Below are positions 55,791-64,000 of a DNA stretch of 64,000 nt, in pieces. Every line of letters starts with the position of its first letter. The first letter of the stretch is position 1. A program made the position numbers and the translations under genes. The DNA is taken from contig NZ_JARGEL010000021.1 in assembly GCF_029211265.1 (NCBI RefSeq), positions 24,001-88,000 of the forward strand. Reading direction: 5' to 3'. The DNA is from Extensimonas soli. Its GTDB lineage: Bacteria; Pseudomonadota; Gammaproteobacteria; Burkholderiales; Burkholderiaceae_C. Below the pieces are notes generated by a model. The model did no database searches, was not told the DNA's origin, and saw only the letters and a program-made list of their open reading frames with translations.

Positions 55791-57215
55791 TCAATCCTCT
55801 TGGGGGTTGTTGTGGCGTTGGTCGCCATTGTGGTGTGAACTGCGACTGTCTTCGAAACGTTGGTTCTCGAACTTCGAGCCACCCAGATCGGCGTCGGTAA
55901 AGGTGAATACGAACCACTGGTTCGGATTGCTCTTTCCTGCTGGCGACATAGCCAGAAAGTCATTGTCATTGGCTACGTACAACGTATGCTTGAGCACGCC
56001 GCCAACCACCACATCGTCGCCAAAGGCCATGCCTTCGAGTTTGGCCGGAATTTGATCCACGGGGATGCCCGCAGCAGTCAGTTTGGCGACGATATCGAGA
56101 AACAAGGTTTTGCTCGGTGCCAGCGGCAGCAACGCGGCTTCGCCGGTAAGGTTCGACACGTCTTGCGCATTGGCGAGGTCGATTTTGTAAATCCGCTTGA
56201 CGCTGGCCTTGCTGTCGTCGCCCAGGCCCTTGCCGTCGCGTTCGAGGACCAGGAGTTCATGGCTATTGAGGGCGAGCAGCTCGCTGCTGTTGTAAGCCTT
56301 GGCCTTGTCGGTTAGATAGTTGTCATAGGCGAATTGCTGCACGGCACCGGTTTCGAGGTCGACCTTGATGATGCGGTTGGAGCGTCCACCATCGCCGCCG
56401 TCCTCGATCAACGGACTTTGGATAAATCCGAACAAGGTCTTTCCATCGGGAGAGATCGCGAGCCCTTCCATCCCTTTGTTTGCGACACGGCCGCTTGTAT
56501 TGCCCTTGATTTCCGCGTCTCCGGTCGGGGCTTTGTGCGCGACGGCCAAGCGTTCGGGTAACCGGATCGCACGTACGCGGGCGCCGGTGGCGCGGTCGAA
56601 CACGTACAAATAGGGGCCATATTCGTCCGATATATACGCGCGGCGCCCATTGCGCGAGACGCGGATGCCCTCCGGGTCAAGGCGTGCGTCGCGCATATCG
56701 GCCGAAGAGCTGGCCGGATCGAAGTTGTCGGAGCGACCAGAGAAATAGTGGCGAGCCACGGTGTTCTCTGCGGGCACCGCGCCGTAGCCAGCCACTACAC
56801 CGCCATACTGCAATGGCACATGGCTGAACAGCAGGGTGGTACCGATCAGCGTAGGTTTGAGTGTGTACGGCAGACCGGTGCTTGCGTCCGGGGCGGGAAT
56901 CAAGTCTAGATGCAAGGTGTGAAAGCGCGGCACATAGCTTGTCGTGTTGTCCACGCCGGCATTCCAGCTGACGGCATTCGGGCCGCGGTCTGGCAGTGCC
57001 AGAAAGGTGTTGCCGCCGGCCCAGGCGAGGCCCGACCCGATGCCGCCAAGCAGGTCGCCGCGCACGCCGTTTTCGAGTAAGGCACTGCGGCCGGAAGCAT
57101 CCGACAAGGTTCCTGGCAATTGGCCGATGGCAATCAAGTCAGCGGCGGGGGCCGCAAGGGTGTGCATGCCGAGCGCGAGCGCGACGGCGAGGAGAGGGCG
57201 GTTATTGAATAGCAT
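55791..57215 (-). CDS. Secreted phytase-like esterase (beta-propeller)
   Basis: Predicted 474 residues. A signal peptide (LLAVALALGMHTLAAPAAD) leads to the esterase-like activity of phytase domain, with FLALPDRGPNAVSWN, LDPEGIRVSRNGRRAYISDE and NKGMEGLAISPDGKTLFGFI; the repeated EG(I/L)..S..G blocks suit a beta-propeller. Members are thought to hydrolyse phosphate esters outside the cell; the substrate is not proven. The C-terminal ~25 residues are polar (His/Asn/Asp-rich). Codon use looks less GC-biased than its neighbours. It lies upstream of the glycolipid glycosyltransferase on the same strand. Confidence 0.82.
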   Translation of the reverse strand: MLFNNRPLLAVALALGMHTLAAPAADLIAIGQLPGTLSDASGRSALLENGVRGDLLGGIGSGLAWAGGNTFLALPDRGPNAVSWNAGVDNTTSYVPRFHTLHLDLIPAPDASTGLPYTLKPTLIGTTLLFSHVPLQYGGVVAGYGAVPAENTVARHYFSGRSDNFDPASSSADMRDARLDPEGIRVSRNGRRAYISDEYGPYLYVFDRATGARVRAIRLPERLAVAHKAPTGDAEIKGNTSGRVANKGMEGLAISPDGKTLFGFIQSPLIEDGGDGGRSNRIIKVDLETGAVQQFAYDNYLTDKAKAYNSSELLALNSHELLVLERDGKGLGDDSKASVKRIYKIDLANAQDVSNLTGEAALLPLAPSKTLFLDIVAKLTAAGIPVDQIPAKLEGMAFGDDVVVGGVLKHTLYVANDNDFLAMSPAGKSNPNQWFVFTFTDADLGGSKFENQRFEDSRSSHHNGDQRHNNPQED

Positions 57216-57447
57216 GATGGATCAATCGGTGGAAGCCATGCCTGCGTGTCCGTGGGACTTGTCGCCAACGACGCCAAAGTCCTACGGGTTTCAGAGCATG
57301 GTGGTGGAACGGATAACTGACCGTGTCCATCGTGCTGTGCGTTTGTTACGATTTTTTGATGAGGGATGCGGCTAGCCAGGGGCGAACGGGCTATTGCCTG
57401 CAAAGATTGGCGCATGGGCCAGCGCGAACCAGCCCAGCGCCCATCGA

Positions 57448-58635
57448 TCAATACGACTTGGGCAAGCCCAGCACGTGCTCGCCGATGTAGTTGAGCAGCA
57501 TTTCGTTGTTGATCGGCGCGATCTTGAGCAGGCGCAGCATGGGCCAGAGCGTGACCACGTCGTAGTCGCGGTCGAACCCGTAGCCGCCGTGCGTTTGCAG
57601 CGCAGCTTCGACGGCGGCGACGGCGGCTTCGGAGCCCAGCAGCTTGGCCATGTTGGCGTGCGCGCCGGCGTCTTCGCCGGCGTCGAAGCGCTCTGCGGCC
57701 GAGTAGGTCATGAGGCGTGCGGCCTCGATCTGCGCCTTGGCCATAGCCATGCGGTGTTGCAGCGCCTGGTACGAGCCTATCGGCTTGCCGAAGGGCTTGC
57801 GGTCCTTGGAGTAGGCCACGGCCTTGGCAAGCGCATAGTCGCCCAGGCCCAGCGCGGCGCCGGCGGCGAGCAGGCGTTCAGAATTCAAGCCTTCGAACAT
57901 TGCCTTGGCGCCCTTGCCAGCCTCGCCGATCAGCGCGTCGGAGGGCAGTTCGACGTTGTCGAAGAACACCATGTACTGGCGCTCGGCCGTTTCCACCTGG
58001 ATGTTGAGCTGCTGCAGCTTGATGCCAGGCGTCTTCATGTCGAGCACGAACAGCGACATGCCTTCGGTGCGGTTCTTGACCTCGGCCGCGCGGGTGGTGC
58101 GCGCCACGACGAGCATGTAGTCGGCGTCACGTGCGCCGGAGATGAACACCTTTTGGCCATTGAGCGTCCAGCCGCCCTTGCCATTCGGCGTGGCGAGCGT
58201 GGTCATCGCGAAGCTGTTGGTGCCGGCGTTGGGCTCGGTGATGGCGAAGCACATCTTCTTTTCGCCGGTGCAGGTCGGGGTGACGTATTTCTTGATCTGC
58301 TCGGGCGTGCCGTTGCGCACGATGGGCACGCGGCCCAGCCCCGTGACGACGAGGAACAGCGTGGGTACGCCGGCGAGGGCCAGGGCTTCGTTGAGCGCGG
58401 TGATTTCGAGCACGCCCCCGCCCGAGCCGCCGTATTCCTCGGGGATAGAGAGGCCCAGCAGGCCGAATTCACCGAGCTTGGCCCAGAGTTCGTCGGGGAA
58501 GCGGTCTTCCTTGATGCACTGCAGGATGTAGGCGCGGTCGTATTGCGCCGTCACGCCGCGCGTGGCTTCTTGGATGTCGCGGATGCGCGCTTGCAGGGCC
58601 TCCATGGCAGTGCCGCGGGTGGTGGTGGCGTTCAT
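57448..58635 (-). CDS. Acyl-CoA dehydrogenase
   Basis: Predicted 395 residues. The flavin and substrate regions appear in CFAITEPNAGTNSFAM, FISGARDADYMLVVART, ERLLAAGAALGLGDYAL and QTHGGYGFDRDYDVVTLWP. It oxidises an acyl-CoA at the alpha-beta bond and passes electrons to ETF. The chain-length preference cannot be read safely. AGGAGA precedes the ATG. It is the last of a six-gene reverse-strand set that includes an AtuA-family gene, which suggests a branched or terpenoid acyl-CoA substrate. Confidence 0.93.
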   Translation of the reverse strand: MNATTTRGTAMEALQARIRDIQEATRGVTAQYDRAYILQCIKEDRFPDELWAKLGEFGLLGLSIPEEYGGSGGGVLEITALNEALALAGVPTLFLVVTGLGRVPIVRNGTPEQIKKYVTPTCTGEKKMCFAITEPNAGTNSFAMTTLATPNGKGGWTLNGQKVFISGARDADYMLVVARTTRAAEVKNRTEGMSLFVLDMKTPGIKLQQLNIQVETAERQYMVFFDNVELPSDALIGEAGKGAKAMFEGLNSERLLAAGAALGLGDYALAKAVAYSKDRKPFGKPIGSYQALQHRMAMAKAQIEAARLMTYSAAERFDAGEDAGAHANMAKLLGSEAAVAAVEAALQTHGGYGFDRDYDVVTLWPMLRLLKIAPINNEMLLNYIGEHVLGLPKSY

Positions 58636-58687
58636 GGTCTATCTCCTTGGGTTTGTGGGGTGGGGATGGAAGGGAAGGGCGTGGCCA

Positions 58688-60469
58688 TCAGATGGCCATC
58701 TCAGCGGGGATGGGTACGGGGAAGTCGAGCAGCATCTGCGCGTAGGCTTTGGCTTGCGGGTCCATGCGGATCGAGGCGATGCCGCCGCCGCCAAGGGCCT
58801 CTTGCAGGAGGAAGTTCAGCGCGTGCGTACCCGGCAGGTCGAAGCGTTCGACCTTGCCTTTGACGAGGTGTGCAAAATAGCCGGCCACGGCCTGCTCGGT
58901 CAGCGCGGCGCGGATGAAGGGCAGAAATTCGGGGCGGCGCGCGATGATCCCGATGTTGGCCGCGTCGCCCTTGTCGCCGCTACGCCCCCAGGCGAGCCTG
59001 ACCAGCGGCACGGTGCGCACGCCGCGCGCAAAGGCACTGGCGGCGGGCAACGGGCCCGTGACGGCGGGCAGGCTCGCGGGGTTGAAGGGCTGGCCGCTCC
59101 ATTGCGGTGCGGGCACGGTCTGCTCGCCCATGTCTATGCTGGTCACGATCTGCGCCTTGGGCACCAGGCACGAGAACAGGCGCACGACGGGTTGCACCTT
59201 GGGGCGCCCGCCGGTGAAGCCCGTGATCGCCGGGGCCGACATCAGCGCGAGCGGCGCGACTTCGCGCGAAAACAGCTCCAGCGCGTCCTTCATGGGGTGG
59301 CGCACGCCCACCTTGAGCATGACTTCGCGCGAGCTCGAGCGCGCGTGCGGGCCGTAGGTGTCTTCGGCGCCTATGGCTTCGACGCTGGTTTCGGAGAAGT
59401 CGGGCCAGCCGCGCTGTGCGAAATAGCGGCGCAGGCGCGCGAGCATGGCGGCGCCCACGCGGTGCGCCTTGGGGCCCGCGTCTATGCCGCCGATCATGAA
59501 CAGGCTCATGGCGCGAAAGCCGTCGGCGTAGGTGACGCTGACCTTGGCCTGGTCGGTGGGGGCGCGGCCGCGCGCGCCCTTGACTTCGACCTGGTCGGGG
59601 CCGAGCTGCGTGAGCGTGACGCCCGTGAAGTCGCACACCACGTCGGGCAGGATGTAGGCGCGCGGGTCGCCGATTTCGTAGAGCATTTGCTCGCCCACCG
59701 TGGACGGGCACACGAGCCCGCCCGTGCCTTCGGGTTTGGTGATGATGAAGCTGCCGTCGGCGCGGCACTCGGCGATCGGAAAGCCCATGTCGTCCCAGCC
59801 GGGCACGGACTCCCAATCGGTGTAGTTGCCGCCCGTGGTCTGCGTGCCGCACTCGATCAGGTGGCCTGCGAGGCTGCCTTGCGCGAGGCGGTCGTAGTCG
59901 GTGGCGCTCCAGCCGAAGGCGTGGATCAGCGGCCCGAGCGTGACGGCGCTATCGACGCAGCGGCCCGTGACCACGATGTCGGCGCCCGCGGAGAGCGCCG
60001 CAGCGATCGGGAAGGCGCCGAGGTAGGCGTTTGCGCTCATGACCTTTTGCGGGAAGGGCGTGCCGGCAAACATCTCTTTGGTCTGCGCGGCGCGCAGCGC
60101 CTCGACCTGCGGCATGAGGTCATCACCGAGCACGGCGGCGATTTTCAAGTCCACGCCTTCGGCCTGCGCCGCCGCGACCAGCGCCGCGCGGCAGGCGGAA
60201 GGGTTGACGCCGCCGGCATTCGCGACCACCTTGATGCCGCGTGCCTTGATCTCTTTCATCAGCGGGCGCATGGTGCTGATGAAGTCGGGCGCGTAGCCCT
60301 GCGCCGGGTCTTTGGCCTTGACGCGGCTGAGCAGCGACATGGTGATTTCGGCAAGGTAGTCGAATACCAGCACGTCGATGTTGCCGTGCTCGATGAGCTG
60401 GGCTGCGGAAAACTCGGTGTCGCCCCAGAAGCCCGAGGCACTGCCTATGCGCAGGGTGGTCTTGGTCAT
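58688..60469 (-). CDS. AtuA-family protein (DUF1446)
   Basis: Predicted 593 residues. The AtuA domain starts with RIGSASGFWGDTEFSAAQLI and has VVANAGGVNPSACRAALVAA and VVTGRCVDSAVTLGPLIHAF; the C-terminal ~100 residues (RLAWGRSGDKGDAANIGIIA) form the AtuA-C part. The family takes its name from acyclic terpene (citronellol/geraniol) use in Pseudomonas, but its reaction is unknown. ATG 60469 follows GGAGACA; the longer frame has no site. Geranyl-CoA carboxylase genes, usual partners, are not in the window. It lies between the acyl-CoA dehydrogenase and thioesterase genes. Confidence 0.88.
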   Translation of the reverse strand: MTKTTLRIGSASGFWGDTEFSAAQLIEHGNIDVLVFDYLAEITMSLLSRVKAKDPAQGYAPDFISTMRPLMKEIKARGIKVVANAGGVNPSACRAALVAAAQAEGVDLKIAAVLGDDLMPQVEALRAAQTKEMFAGTPFPQKVMSANAYLGAFPIAAALSAGADIVVTGRCVDSAVTLGPLIHAFGWSATDYDRLAQGSLAGHLIECGTQTTGGNYTDWESVPGWDDMGFPIAECRADGSFIITKPEGTGGLVCPSTVGEQMLYEIGDPRAYILPDVVCDFTGVTLTQLGPDQVEVKGARGRAPTDQAKVSVTYADGFRAMSLFMIGGIDAGPKAHRVGAAMLARLRRYFAQRGWPDFSETSVEAIGAEDTYGPHARSSSREVMLKVGVRHPMKDALELFSREVAPLALMSAPAITGFTGGRPKVQPVVRLFSCLVPKAQIVTSIDMGEQTVPAPQWSGQPFNPASLPAVTGPLPAASAFARGVRTVPLVRLAWGRSGDKGDAANIGIIARRPEFLPFIRAALTEQAVAGYFAHLVKGKVERFDLPGTHALNFLLQEALGGGGIASIRMDPQAKAYAQMLLDFPVPIPAEMAI

Positions 60470-60526
60470 GCTTGTCTCCGGTGGGTTGGGTGAGGTGGTG
60501 GGCTGGTGGCCATCAGCCGTCAAGCA

Positions 60527-61033
60527 TCAGCTGGCCGCGGCAATCTTGTTGCGTGGCCAGAAGATGCGCCAGATGCCTTTGGCGGTGGCGCAGACCTTGC
60601 CGTTGGCATCGACGAAGTCGCCCTCGGCAAAGGCGGTGGACTTGCTCACGCGCACGATGCGGCCATGCGCCTCGAAGCGCGAGCCCATGGCGGCGTCGAG
60701 GAAGGTGATGTCGAGGTTGATGGTGAACTGGCGCAGGTCGGAGGGGTTGATTTCCTTGGCTTCGGGCAGGTCCATGAGCGCCGACATGATGGCCCAGCCG
60801 AGCGCGCCGTCGAACATGTAGGAGACGACGCCGCCATTGAGCACACCGCTGTTGAGCTCGTTGTCGGTGCCGCCGCCGCCGAGCTGGGACGGCTGCACCT
60901 GGGGCAGGCGCACGGTGACGCGGCCCACGCCGGTTTCTTCGACTTCGAGACCCTGGGCTTTGAGGAACGGGCTCTCGTTCCACTTTTGTTTCCAGGCGGT
61001 GATGCGGTCTTGCGCAGAGGCGGGGGTACTCAA
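60527..61033 (-). CDS. PaaI-like hotdog-fold thioesterase
   Basis: Predicted 168 residues from a TTG start. TTG 61033 is preceded by AAAGGAGAA at 7 bases, whereas the longer frame (61159) reads Arg/Ala-rich sequence antisense to the next gene's end. The hotdog pattern appears in NSGVLNGGVVSYMFDGALGW and INLDITFLDAAMGSRFEAHG. It likely hydrolyses acyl-CoA thioesters, in keeping with the acyl-CoA genes downstream. It lies 38 bases after the VWA gene stop on the same strand. Confidence 0.85.
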   Translation of the reverse strand: MSTPASAQDRITAWKQKWNESPFLKAQGLEVEETGVGRVTVRLPQVQPSQLGGGGTDNELNSGVLNGGVVSYMFDGALGWAIMSALMDLPEAKEINPSDLRQFTINLDITFLDAAMGSRFEAHGRIVRVSKSTAFAEGDFVDANGKVCATAKGIWRIFWPRNKIAAAS

Positions 61034-61071
61034 GAGATTCTCCTTTGGTGAAAGCAATATGGCGTGGGGGC

Positions 61072-62499
61072 TCAGGCGCTGGCTGAGTACGTGCGCAGCA
61101 GCGCGTCGAGCACGCTTTCGAGCTGCACGAGCGAGTTGCACTCGCGCGCGATGTGGCAATAGGCCGCGTAGCGCTTCATCTCCGAATCGCCCAGGCCCCA
61201 GAACGAGGTGGGCTCGGGGTTGAGCCAGATCACGCGGCGCGCGCGCTCGTAGAGCAGGCGCATGACTTCGGTGTGCGCCTCGCCGCGGTTGTTGCGCGCG
61301 TCGCCGAGGAACAGGATGGTCGTGCGGCGGTCGATCTGGTCGAGCAGCTGCTCTTCGATGTCGAGCAGGGTCTGGCCGTAGTCGCTGCCCGCGCCGCCTA
61401 CGGCCTGGATGACCTTGTCCACGGCCTGTTCGACCGGCAGCTGCGTGAAGGTGTCGCTGACATCGACCAGATGGTTGGTGAACGCATAGCTGCGCACGCC
61501 GCTCAGTTGCTCGTCCAGACTGTATAAAAACAGCAGCAAAAAGCGCGCGTACTGGCGCACCGAGCCGCTCACGTCGCAGATGGCGATCACGCGCGGTCTG
61601 TCGACCACCTTGGTGCGCCAGAAGGTCTCGAACAGGATGCCGCCGTAGGCCGCGTTCTTGCGCAGCGTCTTGCGGAAGTCGAGCTGGCCGCGCACGCGCT
61701 GCTTTTTGCGCCGTGCGTGGCGTTCGGCCAGGCGCTTGGCCATTTTGCGCACGATGATGTGCATGCGCTCGAAGTCGCGTTTTTCGATGTTCGAGAGCTT
61801 TTGCGTCTGCAGAAAATCGTCGTGCAGCTGGCGCGTGGGCGCGGTGCCGTAGAGCGCGAGCTTGCGCTCGACGAAGTTGCGCACCTCGTTGAACAGGCGC
61901 TTGCGCGCGAGCTCGAGCTCTTTGGCGCGCTCGGGCGCCATGGTCTGGCGCTTGGCGTCGGCGATTTCGCGGTCGAGCAGCTCCAGCCCCATGGCCTGCT
62001 GGATTTTTTGCGTGTAGTAGCCCTTTTGCGTGAAGAACCAGATGTCGGTCAGGCCGACTTCGCGCGCGGCTTCCTGCATGCGTTTGGCGAGCGCCGCCGA
62101 ATCGCCCGACAGCAGCAGCTGCGACAGCGCCTGCCCGCCGCTGCCCTGGCAGCCACCGGGGCCGCCCGAGCCCATTTGGGGCTGCTCGTCTTTGGGCTGA
62201 TCAGTCGCGGTCTGGTCGGCATTTGGCGCGGCGCCGGGGCTCGCGCCCGAGGTGCCGGCCTTTGCTGCTGCAGGTTTTTGGAACGCATCGAAGCGAAAGA
62301 AGCGGTCGAAGGCCTCGTCGAACAGTACGCGGTCTGCCGTGGTCTTGGCGAGCGTGGTGCCGAGCGCGTTTTTCAGCAGCGTGCGGTCGCTCCAGCCGAC
62401 GAGCTCGACGGCGCGCGCCGCATCGACCTGCGCGTTCAGGTGCACTTCGAGGTCGCTGCCGCGCAACGCCTTGAAAAAGTCTTCAAGCGTGGCTTGCAT
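61072..62499 (-). CDS. VWA-domain protein, CoxE-like
   Basis: Predicted 475 residues. The C-terminal half is a von Willebrand A domain with the metal-site motif ICDVSGSVRQYARFLL and GAGSDYGQTLLDIEEQL. The N-terminal half is helical with a Gly/Pro/Gln-rich linker near residues 85-125. CoxE-like proteins work with MoxR/CoxD ATPases to insert metals or remodel enzyme complexes. The start overlaps the end of the MoxR gene by 17 bases, so the two are coupled. The enzyme they act on is not evident. Confidence 0.92.
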   Translation of the reverse strand: MQATLEDFFKALRGSDLEVHLNAQVDAARAVELVGWSDRTLLKNALGTTLAKTTADRVLFDEAFDRFFRFDAFQKPAAAKAGTSGASPGAAPNADQTATDQPKDEQPQMGSGGPGGCQGSGGQALSQLLLSGDSAALAKRMQEAAREVGLTDIWFFTQKGYYTQKIQQAMGLELLDREIADAKRQTMAPERAKELELARKRLFNEVRNFVERKLALYGTAPTRQLHDDFLQTQKLSNIEKRDFERMHIIVRKMAKRLAERHARRKKQRVRGQLDFRKTLRKNAAYGGILFETFWRTKVVDRPRVIAICDVSGSVRQYARFLLLFLYSLDEQLSGVRSYAFTNHLVDVSDTFTQLPVEQAVDKVIQAVGGAGSDYGQTLLDIEEQLLDQIDRRTTILFLGDARNNRGEAHTEVMRLLYERARRVIWLNPEPTSFWGLGDSEMKRYAAYCHIARECNSLVQLESVLDALLRTYSASA

Positions 62500-63451
62500 G
62501 GGACACCTCTGCGTCCTTGCGGGCTTGTTGCAACAGATTCCCCATCTGCTCGTTCGCCGTGGCGATGTCCTGCTCGAACTTGAGGAACACGTTGAGCGTG
62601 TCGCGCACCAGGTCCAGGCTCAGGTGCTCGGCGTTGAGCAGCAGCAGCGTCTTGGCCCAGTCTATGGTTTCACTGACCGAGGGGAGTTTTTTGAGGTCGA
62701 GCTGGCGCACCGCCTGGATGAAGGCGACCAGTTCGCGGTTGAGCGTGTCGGACAGGCCCGGCACGCGCCGCTCGAGGATGCGGCGCTCCAGCGCCGGCTC
62801 GGGGAAGGTGATGTGCAGGTGCAGGCAGCGGCGCTTGAGCGCGTCGCTCATTTCGCGCGTGTTGTTGCTGGTCAGGAACACGATGGGTTTGACCTTGGCC
62901 TTGATCGTGCCGAGTTCGGGCACCGAAACCTGGAAATCCGACAGCACTTCGAGCAAAAAGGCCTCGAATTCGGGGTCGGACTTGTCGATTTCGTCGATCA
63001 GCAGCACGCAGCCTTTCTCTTGGTGCAGCGCCTGGTACAGCGGGCGCGGCTCCAGGAAGTGCTCGCTGAAAAACAGGTCATCGTGCGCATGCAGCCGGTC
63101 CATGGACTCGGCCAGGCCCTGGGCGCCCTGCATCATCTCGCCGAGCTTGTCCTTGAGCAGCTGGATGTAGAGCAGCTGTTTGCCGTATTTCCATTCGTAC
63201 AGCGCCTTGGATTCGTCCAGACCTTCGTAGCACTGCATGCGGATCAGGGGCACGGCTAGGATCTCGGCCATGCTCTTGGCGAGCTCGGTCTTGCCCACGC
63301 CGGCGGGGCCTTCGATGAGGATGGGCTTTTCGAGATGAAAGCCCAGATAGACCGAGGTGGCGATCGCGGGGCTCGCAATGTAATCGACGGCAGCGAAGCT
63401 CTGGGCGACGCGGTCTATGGAAGCAAAATGGTCGGAATGCTCTGTTTTCAT
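62483..63451 (-). CDS. MoxR-family AAA+ ATPase
   Basis: Predicted 322 residues. Walker A GPAGVGKTELAKSMAE, Walker B CVLLIDEIDKSDPEFEAF and the sensor region FLTSNNTREMSDALKRRC mark a MoxR/CoxD-type ATPase. With its overlapping VWA partner it probably acts as a maturation chaperone. It starts by a 4-base ATGA overlap with an upstream unknown gene, giving a three-gene coupled unit. The ATG lies at 63451. Confidence 0.93.
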   Translation of the reverse strand: MKTEHSDHFASIDRVAQSFAAVDYIASPAIATSVYLGFHLEKPILIEGPAGVGKTELAKSMAEILAVPLIRMQCYEGLDESKALYEWKYGKQLLYIQLLKDKLGEMMQGAQGLAESMDRLHAHDDLFFSEHFLEPRPLYQALHQEKGCVLLIDEIDKSDPEFEAFLLEVLSDFQVSVPELGTIKAKVKPIVFLTSNNTREMSDALKRRCLHLHITFPEPALERRILERRVPGLSDTLNRELVAFIQAVRQLDLKKLPSVSETIDWAKTLLLLNAEHLSLDLVRDTLNVFLKFEQDIATANEQMGNLLQQARKDAEVSHASHA

Positions 63452-63954
63452 GGGTGGAGTGACTGGAGCAATTGTTGCCCCGTTTGGAGTTGACGAGAGT
63501 GCGCGACGCCGCGCGCGATGCCCAGCACCAGACGCAGATCACGGGTGAGAGAGGGTAGCGCTGCGATGGCCAAGGCTTGTGACGCCGCTTCCCAGGCGTT
63601 TTCATACGCTGTCTGCCAGCGTTCGAGCAGGCGGCGCGCGCCTACGGTGGCAAAGGCCAGGGCGTCGTCGCAGCCGTGCACTTCGAGCTGGCGGGCGACG
63701 GCGTCGCGCACGGCGTGCAGCGCTTGCCATTCGAGCTGCAGCGCACCGAGTTCGCGCACGGCGTCGCTGGCAGCTGTGTCGGCAGTGCCCGCAGCCACGG
63801 CCGACGTGCCGAGGGCATGCGCGAGCGCTTCGAGCTCGCACTGCATGGCGCCGAGCAGCGGGCCGAGCAGCAGCGCATCTTCGACGGCGCGCACGGGCCG
63901 CGCGATGGTTTCGAACGCCCGTCCGGGCGGGCCGATGCGCCGGCTTGCGGGCAC
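63448..63954 (-). CDS. Unrecognised protein coupled to MoxR
   Basis: Predicted about 168 residues from a GTG at 63954. I do not recognise it. It is Ala/Leu-rich and mostly helical, with a conserved-looking core (RPVRAVEDALLLGPLLGAMQ and ERWQTAYENAWEAASQALA), no signal peptide and no membrane segment. The stop overlaps the moxR-type ATG by 4 bases. The frame stays open upstream into the edge of a MITE copy, so the true start could lie outside the window or be lost to the insertion. Confidence 0.6.
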   Translation of the reverse strand: MPASRRIGPPGRAFETIARPVRAVEDALLLGPLLGAMQCELEALAHALGTSAVAAGTADTAASDAVRELGALQLEWQALHAVRDAVARQLEVHGCDDALAFATVGARRLLERWQTAYENAWEAASQALAIAALPSLTRDLRLVLGIARGVAHSRQLQTGQQLLQSLHP

Positions 63955-63986
63955 GCGGCAAGATTCAAGCCGCAGGTCGCAATGTC

Positions 63987-64000
63987 CTAGGAGCCTGTCG
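63987..64000. mobile_element. MITE-like hairpin element, copy 4 (cut by window end)
   Basis: CTAG (63987-63990) followed by GAGCCTGTCG, identical to the left end of copy 3. Only 14 bases are in view. It lies about 33 bases upstream of the GTG of the unrecognised gene. Confidence 0.65.

Noticed and set aside
57216-57447. Search for a Pho box upstream of the phytase-like gene.
   Set aside because: No pair of CTGTCAY-like 7-mers with 11-base period was found there; the only candidate is at 55723-55740, upstream of the glycosyltransferase.

Overview
The window looks like a chromosomal segment of a GC-rich beta-proteobacterium, most likely Burkholderiales/Comamonadaceae. The evidence is the gene repertoire (Bug/TctC solute receptor, class I PhaC, a second infA with a C-terminal extension, an RpoD with a long Lys/Ala-rich N-terminus, a tandem glycine riboswitch before gcvT) and a dispersed palindromic repeat with the core AGCGCTNG..AGCTATC that I associate with this family from memory. 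No rRNA operon, CRISPR array, prophage or intact insertion sequence is visible. Two tRNA genes are present.

Layout. 1-1.8 kb: start of gcvH, gcvT and its tandem glycine riboswitch, with a hairpin MITE-like element where the promoter should be. 1.8-5.8 kb: rpoD, a gene-poor gap and an OmpA-family lipid-less cell-wall anchor protein. 5.8-13 kb: a reverse-strand housekeeping run (parvulin foldase, bolA, yciB, msrB overlapping selO, a diguanylate cyclase, trmB overlapping gluQ), then a flavodoxin. 13-17.5 kb: MinD/FlhG-like ATPase, second diguanylate cyclase, Bug receptor, succinate-semialdehyde dehydrogenase. 17.7-23.4 kb: alaS, a periplasmic binding protein paired with a membrane diguanylate cyclase, and sodC. 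23.4-25.8 kb: a scarred region with a solo IS21-like end, a FadL-type porin and two abutting CTAG-flanked hairpin elements. 25.8-29 kb: PAS-LuxR regulator divergent from a 3-oxoacid CoA-transferase pair, then psd. 29-38 kb: infA, tRNA-Pro, tRNA-Leu, rnr, NAD(P)HX repair enzyme, MFS exporter, tex. 38-41.5 kb: HDOD protein facing a large soluble double-sensor CheW protein. 41.7-49.4 kb: Nudix, FAH-family hydrolase, pgeF, phaC, ridA, another MITE copy, comEC. 49.4-52 kb: circularly permuted ATP-grasp and alpha-E genes with a decayed partial duplicate between them. 52-54.5 kb: ahpC and ahpF behind an OxyR-like site. 54.5-57.2 kb: glycolipid-type glycosyltransferase and phytase-like esterase with a Pho-box-like element. 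57.4-64 kb: a reverse-strand set of acyl-CoA dehydrogenase, AtuA-family protein, hotdog thioesterase, VWA (CoxE-like) protein, MoxR ATPase and an unrecognised gene, ending in the edge of a fourth MITE copy.

The most unusual signals are: (1) a ~50-bp palindromic repeat that sits in intergenic gaps and also, in frame, inside at least six conserved genes (selO, gluQ, the NAD(P)HX repair gene, tex, pgeF, comEC), where it appears as an extra loop, often reading Q-A-Q-A-A; (2) a ~169-bp CTAG-flanked hairpin element in four copies, one abutting a different hairpin element and one apparently building part of the gcv promoter; (3) an 891-residue soluble protein with a duplicated sensor module fused to CheW; (4) an ATP-grasp/alpha-E pair with a 149-bp-spaced relic duplication of the alpha-E start. 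All assignments come from reading the sequence and from memory of the families; no database search was run.
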